Assembly (NCBI GenBank): GCA_035222895.1 | Contig: JAVYIG010000117.1 | Coordinates: 646,001 to 710,000, forward strand | Length of the DNA: 64,000 nt | Origin: Strongylocentrotus droebachiensis | Taxonomy: Eukaryota; Echinodermata; Echinoidea; Camarodonta; Strongylocentrotidae | Reading direction: 5' to 3' | Shown: positions 41,201 through 53,200 of the stretch, one piece after another | How positions within the stretch are numbered: position 1 is the first letter of the stretch | How the letters are laid out: the number at the start of each line of letters is the position of its first letter | Position numbers and translations under genes: made by a program | The notes under the pieces: generated by a model | What the model was told of the DNA's origin: nothing | The model's database searches: none | What the model saw: only the letters and a program-made list of their open reading frames with translations

Positions 41201-44200
41201 ACGATAACATGGACCTCTATGTGTGACATCCTTTTAAGGCAATGTGACGTCCTTTTAAGGAACTGGCAGTGCCCGCTAGTGCCTTAAAAGGATGTCACAT
41301 TGCCTTAAAAGGATGTCACAGGTAGAGGTCAGCTTACATGTACCAATCAACAGTGAGTGCTCATGGTAAGCCCCACCCAGTCATATGATTTTCTTATGAT
41401 ACGACCTGCAGACTAAAACGGAACCCTGATTCTTTATAAAACAAGTCTATCCCTATACGACGTTTTGTTTTTGTTCTTTGACATTTCTATACGGCATTCA
41501 GAATAAGGGAAAATAAATGACTATACGAGAATTGTATATGATGAATTCTGGTAATTTGAAGAAGCTATTGTTACAGCTCATTTACACTAAAGTAAACATG
41601 AACAATATTTGTACAAAGAAACATAACTAGATCATTGTGTTACAAAAGGGGGCATACACCCAGGATAAGAATGTCATACACTGTAAAGGGACATTAAATG
41701 TATACAGAAAAATATATGACTAAGTTTGGGGAGGTCAGTTTACATAATTGATGGTTAGTGTCAGCTGAGCTTCAGATCATAGGCACTGCTTGAGTGTACA
41801 AAATCAGATACAGCTATAGTTCCAGTTCCATCTCTATGAAAGTTTACATTACCTCTCAACTTCTCAAGAATAAATCATATTCTCACAATCATTTCATGAA
41901 AAGAGGTAAAAGAAAATACATTCCAACTTTATGAGCAACTATGTATTCACTCTATACGTTACAAAGGCGGACATACATTTACGTACATTGTACAGGTATC
42001 CTGCTTCATTCTTTCATCAATACATTAAATGCAATGGCATTGAAAAATTAGTCCAAACAAGAAGAAAATCAATACAAATCAACCAACAAATGTTCTCATC
42101 CATTTAAATAGCAATATTGAAAAACAGATCGACACCCAAATTATGACTAAAGTTCAGTCAACTTCTTTTGTCATCAATGAAAGCACATAAAAGCTTGGTC
42201 CAAAACAGAAACATGGCAATATTTAGTCAGGAACTTGGCACAGTATGCATACCTCTGTACTAACAATCATTTCATTGTGTCATGCATAAGCAAACAAAAT
42301 ATCAATGAATAATTTGCAAATATTGACCCAGGTTTCAACAGACCAGGAAATGATTTCATATTTTATGTTTTTATGCGTTTAAAGGAAATTCAAAACTTAA
42401 GCTGATAGACAACTTCTCTGAAAAAAAGCCCCCCAAAAACAGAGAAGCAAACTGGTTAAAGTTTGAACGAAATCGACCAAAAAGTTTGGCTGAATCAGTA
42501 AACCGGTATAAATGTCATTGTCAATATGAACATTTTTTTAACTTGACTTCCTATTTATTTCAAGTTTCAACACACTAAATGACTGTTTTAAAATGTTAAT
42601 TTTTCAAAATGTATGACTCAGGAGAGTCTTTTCTTAAAGAGGACCTACATGTACATGTACTGTACATGTATTTTAAATATGCTAAATATATTTTGAGTAG
42701 TACCCAAAGACAGAAATTAATGATATTTTTGTGCAAGACACATCATGTCACGATTCATTGTCGGTTTTGTCCAAATTGCGTATTTGAGATTTGATTTAGT
42801 GATTTCATATATTTCCAATCAATCATAACACTCTTATCATTGTTCCGGTCTACCTTATTTCAAACTTTCGCCATTCTGTTTCTTTTACTTTTCAAACATT
42901 CATGAACTTGTATACATACAAAGGTTGGATTGCCCTTTAAAGAAATTGAGAATGGGACTAAAACCAAAAAAATATTGTCTCTGTTTGGCTGACTCACTGG
43001 ACCAATATGTTGTCTGAGGCGTGATGATTAGAATTTTATCCTAACAGGAATCTGTTTCCCAAACAGGTATTATCGTGCAAGATCTATTGCAGAACAAGCA
43101 GACGATCCAGATAATCTTCCCCTTTAAGGCTTTAACATCCAGAGGGATGTTTCATTATTTAGCGCAGAAATGCCCTTCTCGCTTTTGACAATATTTATTT
43201 TAAAAATATTTAAACTGTATAATAGTCAACAGTATCACTTTCCAAAACATCAAAGTACAACAAACCCAGAATATAATTACAGATAATTTGCTTTTACACA
43301 TACATGTAATTGGGCTACCAGTGTTTCTCATATGACATGAAATTTCTTCATTTTATTCACCTTTTTTTCTTTAAAGTAAAATATTTTTCATTTTATGATG
43401 AAATATGGAGGGAAAAAAAGGCGTACAGGTATCTTTTTTCAGGATACCTGCACACAATTGCCCAAAGTCAGTTAAATTACTCATTACAATACATGCACAT
43501 CTACCGGTAAGCAGTTATTGCTTGAACGAAGTACAGTGTATGGATTACCATTTATATTCCGGGAGAAACCCACACTAAGTTTTTGTATAAATGAGTATGG
43601 ATTCTGGAATGCATAATATGATATCGAGGTCATCTGCAAATATACACAGAACTAAGAGTATTGCGGTAATACCTGTCTGAGAACAGATTCCTGCAAGGAT
43701 AAAATTCTGATCACTGAGGATTAGAAGACATTTAATGTAGTGACTCAGCTTTTATGAATTCACAGTGTATAAAGAAACTGAGACAGAAAGTCGACTTTAC
43801 AATGAATTATTACTTTTCATTAACCAAAACAAAATATATAAATGAAATAAGAATTAGAAATATGTGACAAAATTCTGATAGCATTTCTTCACAAAATTTG
43901 AAAGACAAGTACTATGTAGGCCTACAGTGTACATGAACCGGTAATCTCTTTCACACATTACCATGCCGTAATTGAAAATCTAACTTTGATGAAGATCGCT
44001 TTTGATACAAGATGGATATTGTTTTGATTTCCTGTTGTCGTCAACACTGTTATGACAAATATTTTTATGAAAGATTTTTAATGAACAATGGCATTTTTAT
44101 TTTGTTTAACTCTTTGTATTCAATCAATTTCAATTTCAATTTGCTGTACATGTAGTCATACATGTAAATCAGGGCTCCTCACAATTTTGGGGGGAAGGGG

Positions 44201-47200
44201 TTCTGGATTTAACTTTTGCAGCCTGTACATGTATGTACATGAGCTGTATGTTATAACTTCAAAATGTTAAGGGTCCAGGCTTAAATTAGTCCTTGCCTAC
44301 AATCATGTACTATGACAATGTACATGTACATTGTACATGAACAGTAGTTCCATGGAGACATTCAAACTGTTCAAATAAAGGTTGCTCATTAAAATGTACA
44401 TTACAAACAACCACTCTGTCTACTCTTGATCCTAAATCAATAGGGCTGTATGGTAATGTAAAGGCCAATTGTACATGTTGTGCACCTGGTACTGACTGGT
44501 AGTTATAGAGTACACTGTTACCATAGAAACATGGATTTTCTATTTATAACAAAAGGCAAAACATTACATCAGACACCTTAAATACAATATTTTCATTACC
44601 GGTATTCAACTTGTAAGGACATGGAAGTTTGAGAGAGAGAGAGAGAGAGAGAGAGACTGTAAAGCCCGCTCATGATCCTAAATAAACACTTGTACAGTAC
44701 ATGTACATTATGTCCTTATTATAATGTACAGACCAATTGCGCGTGTTGTGCACCTGGTACTGACTGGTATTTATACAGTTCACCGTTACCATAGTAACAT
44801 GGATTTTCTATTACATGTAATTGCAAAATGCAAAACATTACATCAGACACCTCTATACAATTTTCTTGCAAGGACATTTAAGTTGGACAGAGAGAGAGAG
44901 AGAGAGAGAGGGGGGGAAAGCCCGGATTGTATTACCATGTAATGTACATGTAGAGGAAGTTATTAATCGGCACAACAGAAGCGTTTGGAAATTGTCCAGG
45001 AAGTTATTAAACTTGACAAATAGAATTAACTTGATGGCTTCTTTAGAAACAAGTTTGAAGTATTTTAGCAGCAGAGTGAGATCTACAGTAAAACAGCTCT
45101 ATTAATCCTCTCTGATTTAATGAACAAGCGATTTCTAAATACTTTAGGATAAAGTCAAGTTCTAGTCATGTGTTCACACTTCACAATGTGGAAAAAACTA
45201 GTGTATACTGTTAGGTTTTGGAATCATCAAATTTATATAAAAAAATGACCCAGTCTTCTTAAAAGTAAGATTTAATGTACAGTACATCAAAATGTGCATA
45301 ATGGATGGGATCAAACATGTGCCAAAAAAGTGTGGTCCACAACCTTTATCTGGTAAAAATCATATTTCATTTTCAAACGTGAGAGCATTTGAAGAGCCCT
45401 TTTTTAAGGGGCATATGAAGAAATACTCACAACAAAATATTCAAAATTTGTAATTCCAATCATTAATATCTTGATAATCAGACAGGCGATCGGCTTGTAA
45501 AAGTCATGGAGTTCCAGACTGACCTAAAGGGTAATAATTATCATTACAGCCTGAGCTAAATCAAGGATTATTTCTAAAGGATCTAAGACAAAGTTACAGA
45601 TCCCTTTAAAAGGTACAATGTGGTGGCTAAATTTGTCTCTCTCCAAACAAGTACAATCTCCCTCTCTTGTTCTCTCTCTCTATCTCTCTCTCTCCCTTTC
45701 TCCCCCTACAATGCAAAAGAAAGAAAGAAAGAAATGCAGCAGACTCATAAAGCTAAAATTGAATCAAGGTTCCGCAACTTAACCCTGACTGACCTTTCTA
45801 TTAAATTCCTATTCCAGTCAATGGTTATGGAATTCCATCCATTTTCCCTCTTTTTTTGACAGCCATTTGACAGGGGGAGTGGAATATTGACCCTAAAGTG
45901 ACCTACAGTATAGATAAATTTGGGCTACCTGGTAGCATGTTTTGGCAAAAATATGTTATAGGCATACACATGTACAGGTAAGTTGTTGATAATAAAAAAA
46001 AAAGGCCAATTTGCAAGTTATTCATTTTTGTGACCTCTAAAAGTAAAGCAATAAATATGATTTGTTTGTGGGTGTACATGTACATGTAGGCTACACTACA
46101 TTGTACATGTACAATGTAAATGTACATGTACAGTACATTGTACAATGTACATGAACATGTAGCTCTACAATAGCTGTATACGTACATGTACAGTACACCT
46201 TTATACAGGTCTTTCTAATTTCTATGTTAACAATTGTATGCAGAATGAATAAAAACTTTATGTAGGCCCACAAGAATTGAATTGAAAATCAATGTGCCTG
46301 TACAGTACACTGCAGGAAATAAGTGTCTGTATTCCTTCATCGTGAGCACTTTACATGTAAATGTACATATTTGTAGACCTACAGTATGATGTATGTTGTA
46401 AAGTCAAGACATTAAAGGAAAAGACAATGGTATAGCCTATGACGTAAAAAGATAAACACCTGCTTATCAGTGAACTTTGATCAAGATCTCAACTCACCAT
46501 ATCACCATGTTAATATGAGTAATAAAAACTTAATGTAATCCTACAATCTAAATATGAATAGTAAACAAAGGTAAACAAATTTAATGATGATCATTGTAGC
46601 ACTCATTTTCTTCCGGTATAATCAGGAACCATTTAAAAGCCAAGAGTTTGTAGTCATAATTTATGATTGAAACACAATATGCCCTCTGTACATGTACATG
46701 TACAGTATATTCATGTTTTACGATGGTGTTTCAACAAAATGTTGAGTCATTTTGTAAGTTGTATTCTACGAAAGTAATCAAAACGTGATAACGTGAGTGA
46801 TCATTACAAGCCATAGGCTACAGTCATACTACGCAATGTATCTACATGTATACAGTAGGTCTTTGTCGCGCTCGTAACGCAGACCTACAGTGTATGAGTA
46901 TGATGTTAAGTCAAAATAAAAAATTCTTATGATATGACCAAAAAGATAAGCACCTGCTTATCAATAAACTTTGATCATGATCTCAATTCTCCATATCACA
47001 AATATGAGTAATAAAAACTGAATCTAATCATACAAATTACAATTAAAAATTACAATGTAAAAATTACAATGTAAAAATTACAATGTAAAAATTACAATGT
47101 AAAAATACAAATTACAATTAAAATATGACTCGTACGCAAAATAAACCAAATGAATGATGATCTAATTTGCATTCATTTTCTTTAGGTATAATCAGGAAAT

Positions 47201-50200
47201 TCAGGTGTCAGACATGAGTTTGCAGTCATAATTTATGATTGAAACACAATATGACCAGTAAACATGCACTGTACATGTTGGTATACCGGTACCAGCAATG
47301 CCATCATGGAAATGCAGTTTATACTGTACCAGGTCCCACATTGCACATGTACATTTTAATTAGACCAGAGGCAGTGAGGAGAATCTTAATTAGGCCATCC
47401 TTGACATTTACTGGTATACATGTACATGTAGCTGATACTGTGATTTTTCCAAAATCGAAGGAGCGGCTACTGGCTCTTAAAAATCAATTCTTTAAAAAAA
47501 ATCAATTCCTTGATATTAAATATTTGTAAATGTCGCTGGTAGCGTATTAGTCTGATTTGTGGAAATGGAAAAAATTAAAGATACTTACATGTATGTCCCT
47601 TTTGCAGACAACCTCAAATTCTGTAGAACTTTGCAGGAATTATGAATATGTACTGTATGTCCTATCTGTGAAATTTAAACGTTAGTGCTGTCCTAATATT
47701 CAAATTATGCAAGGAAACCCGTTTACTTGCTAGACTTCACTGTCAGACACTATTGAGTGACTAACAGGCTTTTTTCTTCTTTGGTAATAACATACATAAT
47801 ATGAGCTGTAAAGGATTTGTCTACAGTGTACATCCATAATCTACTTCTTGTAATGGCCAAAATTAAACAGATTGAATCTTTGCGCAGCATAAAACGTACG
47901 ACCATGTGGTACAATGGTCTGAAAATCAAGACTATTAATTATTGGCTCTATAGCCCCTAAGTCGATTTGACAACTAATACATGTAGTTGATATTTTCCCA
48001 CTTAAAGACATTTTCAAGCCCCCTTTTTTTAAGGGGAGTCCTAAATTAGTATTATCTTTCAAATGCCATTGGAATTTAACCTTTTCATTTTTTAGGCCTG
48101 CAAAAGGGACATAGTACCTTTAAGGGAGATAGAAGTTGAGCGTATAATTTTAATTTTGTCCTCGAGCACTAAAGCTCCAGTGCACACGCAAGTGCAGTGT
48201 ATTGCAAATAATATTTGAATCCTTTTTTTTTCCAGTAATTTATTCTACACTGTATATTATTATCGTACATGTACAATGAAGGTGTCTATGAAGCATTCAG
48301 GAAGTGAAAAAGAGAATGAGTGAACTAAAAAAGATGGTGGGGGCAACTTTTTTAATAATCTGAATCCACATTCAGTACAGTAAACTGTTCCTCAACAAGT
48401 TTTTGGAATACAAACAAATCTTTAATTTTATTACAAATTATGACTGATTGATTAAAAAATAGTTGTTCTTAATTTCAAACACATAAACCATCAATCTGTA
48501 CATGTTTATGTAGCTCTTCACAAGTTTAACTTTGGTATTTATTTACCCACTACCGGGTAGTCCTAAAGGTACATGTATCTAGGCCTACAAGTATACCTGT
48601 AATGTAATCAATACAGAGATGACTTGAATTTGTTTATAAACAATGTACACCTGTAGTCAAAACTTTGAACTAATCAATAATGCCCGTATAAACAACAGCT
48701 ATCGAAAAGAAAGACATACTGTACTGTACATGTAAAGCTATGGTCACAAATCACAGCAGCGACCGACCGATCAGTAGCCTGCTCGGTCGCTGCTGGAATT
48801 AGGCATCGCCCAGCGATTAGGTCGGTGCCCGGGCGGCGACCGCCCAGGCACCGAACGTATTTTGGGCGGCGAGTGAAAAGTGAGCAGGCGCTGCCCAAAT
48901 TTTAACTCCGCGCTAAAACTTCAGCGGCGACCGAGCGATGGCCTAAAAACGTGCGGTGCCTGGGCGGCCGCCGCTCGGTGGCCGGGCAGCCGCCGGGCAG
49001 AATTGGTTAAAAACTCGCCGCTCGGCCGCCGAGCAGTCTACTTTTGGTTAATGTGACCATAGCATAAAGAACAGCTACCCACAGCTAAAGGCCACAGGAA
49101 TCAATTTTGATTTGGTTATTTGTTCATAATCCCCTTTTGGCCTTTGCTAAACTCAATAAAGCCATAGCCACGCATGAATAAGCTGTGGAATGTGCAGAGT
49201 ATAATAGGCACCGATATAGGTAAAGGGAAAATCATTATAGGCAAGCTGGTAATGACTGAGCTTGATAAACACGGCTTGAGTTTAGACATCCTCTCTGCTT
49301 ATTATGGGCTCCATACTTCTGTTTCATTTGTCACCTCAAAACATACACTATGTACACCATGTAACTTGAAAAAGGAAGAATTTCAGTTGCATTGCAAATT
49401 TGAAATGTAGTTATTCATGGCAGCCCAACGAGTGTACAAGGTAAAATCACAAAAACATAAACAAGTATCCATTATGTCAGCTGTGCACATACAGTACCAC
49501 TCTATGGTACATCAAAACAAAAACAAAATGGAGCATGCAACATGGCCTTCCACAAAAAGCTACAAAAACATAGTACCAGACTACTGGTGAAACGTAAATA
49601 AAACCACAAACTCTATAAAAACATTTAACAGGCTGACCTGAAAAAGTTTCAAGTTCATGTCTGTGAATATCTCTGTATGTACAAGTGCATGTACAATTGT
49701 ACATTGACATCCATGATGTGTTGTTCAAAATTGCTTTTGATGATTAAAGGGTAAGTCCACTCCAAAAATAACTTACTTTCAATAAAAGCAAAAAAATCAG
49801 ACAAACCAATCAAAAAAAGTTTGAGCAAAATCGGATAACTAATAAGAAAGTTTCCTAAGTTTAATAACATGAAAAACTTTAAAAATTACAAGACAAATTG
49901 GCAACTCACTCATGAGTCTGTGACGTCATTACCTCACTATCCTCTGATTGTTTTGGTTATATTGATTACCGGTAGTTCCACTGATCAAGAAGAGCAATCT
50001 TGATAGGGAAGATCTGAAGAACTACAGGCCTGTCTCAAACGTCCCTTTTCTATCAAAAATCATTGAAAAGGCTGCATTGTCTCAACTCTCGGACCACATG
50101 GACGAACATGATTTGAACGTTGAGAACCAGTCAGCTTACCGCCGTTGGCACAGTACAGAGACTGCTCTTCTAAAAGTACAAAATGACATTCTGGGAGCAT

Positions 50201-53200
50201 TGGACAACAGGTTGGTTACCTTTGTCGTATTCCTGGACCTGTCTGCTGCGTTTGACTGTGTTGACCACACAATACTTCTACAGCGTATGGACAAGCTTTT
50301 TGGCATCTCAGGAATGGTGAGATCGTGGTTTGACTCGTACCTGTCAGACAGAAGCTTCAGGATGAAGGTTGTGAATGAGCTATCAGAACAAAAACCTCTG
50401 AGATTCGGAGTTCCACAAGGCTCAGTGGTTGGTCCTCAACTTTTCAGTTTATACACTCATCCTGTAGCTGATATCATCAAGCATCATGCAGGGATACAAC
50501 ACCACATCTATGCAGATGACGTGCAACTGTACATCTCTGTCGATCCAAAGGACAGGCATGCAATGACAGCTGCTCTTGAGTCATTATCTGCGTGTATCAT
50601 CAATCTGCAACAATGGATGAAGAGCAACATGTTGAAACTGAACTCTGAAAAAACGGATTTCCTTATTGTTGCTAGTCCACGCTATCGACATCTCATATCA
50701 GGGATTGTTCTGACCATTGGTGGTACAGTTATCGAGCCTTCAACCTCTATCCGAAGTTTGGGTGTTGAGATTGACGCTAATCTGAAGTTGAATCGCCACG
50801 TGTCATCTCTATCCAGTTCGCTTCACTTTCATTTGTCCAACATAGCACGCATCAGGCCCTTCCTGGACCAGTCTGCATGTGAGCATGCTGTGAGAGCGCT
50901 CGTCTCGTCTAGGATCGACTACGCAAACTCCCTTCTCTGTGGCACTTCTGCATTAAATGTGAAGCGTCTGCAGCGAGCTCAGAACCGTGCTGCAAAGTTG
51001 GTTTTTCGGGCCAAGAAGTACGACCATGTAACACCTTTCCTACAACAACTTCATTGGCTCCCCGTTGAAAAGCGCATAACATACAAAATTCTGACTATTA
51101 CATACAAATGTCTTAATAATTCTGCTCCCAACTACCTCACGAAACTCTTACGTAAGCATCAAACAGCAAGACCAGGGCTCCGATCAAGCAATGACCCAGC
51201 ACTACTCGCAGTTCCAAGGACCAATACATGTACAGGTGACAAATCCTTCTCTTCTGCTGCACCACGCCTATGGAACAACCTCCCCCAGAACGTACGGACG
51301 TCGTCATCCCTTTCTCAGTTCCAGAAGTCCCTTAAGACATTTCTATTTAATACTTAATCTGTACCTGTAATATTACATGTAGTTTATAAGTTATTTTGTA
51401 AGACAATTTTTTTTTTTTATGCGTAATCAGGAAATGTAATCAGTTCATAAGTTATTTTGTTATTGATATTCTTATATATGTATATGATATGTAAAGCGCT
51501 GTGATACATTTACTGTAATGAGCGCTATATAAATGCAAATATTATTAAATATTATTATATAACTTTCCCATTTTCCCCCTAATAATCTCCAAGTTATATT
51601 GATAGTAATATGTTTTTTTGTGTGGAGGCACTATTAGAGTAATTTGTTTCAGTTAAATCATGACAAAATTTAGATTTTTATAAACTACTTTATATACAAA
51701 AGTTAAAAATCAATGATTATGAATAAACGATATTTAGAAAATAGTATCAATTATTCAAAGTTCATAAAAGATTCTGTGAAAAGTCATGCATGCAATATTA
51801 TACAAATCATATAACCTGGGCAAGGGCATAGGGAAATCAAGTTGTTGAGGATAAAAAGGGAAATTAATGGTATAAAAATATTTAAAGCAATGTATATAAA
51901 TAGTGAGGCAATGACGTCACAAATTGGCAATTTGCCTAGTGATTTCCATGGTTCCATTATTCCATACTTTTTCAAAAATTCATAACTTCCTTATTAGTTA
52001 TCCAATTTTACTCATAATTTGTTTGCTCTGTTTCTCTTGTTTTTCTGCATACATGTATATTAAAAGTGATTATTTTTGCAGTAGACTTAGCCCTTAACTT
52101 ACTCCGTTCACATTGCTGTATTTTTCACATGTATTGTAATTTTTAGGTACACTGTACATGTACATGTATATTGTAGTAATGTATTTTCTGGTATAATATA
52201 TAATTGTTTGTCATTGTATTTTGTTTGTATAGCGCTTAGAGAATTTGGTGGCAAGCGCTTAATAAGCACTGTTTCATTATTATTATTATTATATTATGTT
52301 ATGCCTCTTTTACTTGTACACGAGCAGAGGGTTGTCATTGGTGGTGAGCATTCAGACTGGATTGAAGTTCAATCTGGAGTACCACAAGGCGTGGTTCTCT
52401 GCCCGTTGCTCTTTTTAGCATGTACATGTACATGTACATTAACAATCTGCCCAACCACATTTCCTCTACTGTTGCAGATCTGTGTAATATACAGAACCAT
52501 TTCAACAGAAGGGAAAGACTATCGTTGGAATATTGTTCATCGGTCTGGACCCCCATACCAATGACCTCATATCTCAAGTTGAACTTGAAGTAGTGCAAAG
52601 AAGGGCTGCCAAATTTGTCAACAGTGACTACGGCAGACAAAGTAGTGTGACTTCCACTGCAGTTGAAACTTGAAAGATCTTGCATGGAGTACAATTTCTA
52701 AAAGGAGAAGGATTGCTTGTAACGTTTCTAGTTTAACTAGAAGATCACACAATAAATCTCTTTATTCTCTTACATTGAATTTAGTTGAAAGATTACTTCA
52801 AATTATCATTCCTTCAGAAATCACTTACAAGTTTAATACAGACTGGAATTCTTTTTCACCATCCATACTTAACATTCAAAATCCAAACATAAAAACGTGT
52901 GAAACCATATTTTCAATGGTATAATTTTGTTACGTCATGCACACACCGGCCCAGACTGCCCTTTTTCACTGTACGAGGAGTGTTGAGCCATTATTATTTT
53001 CAGATTCAGATAGGGCCTACATAGTATACATTTTTGTAAATCTACATGTAGATCTAGATCTACAACTACTGTACATGTACTACAATTAGGCCTGAGTCAT
53101 GTCGGGATTTTCATAAACCGGGTCCCGACGGCCTTGCACCGATCGGGACCCGGTGTCCCGAAATCAGCTCGCAGGATTTGTCACTTGCCTCTATAAAAAG

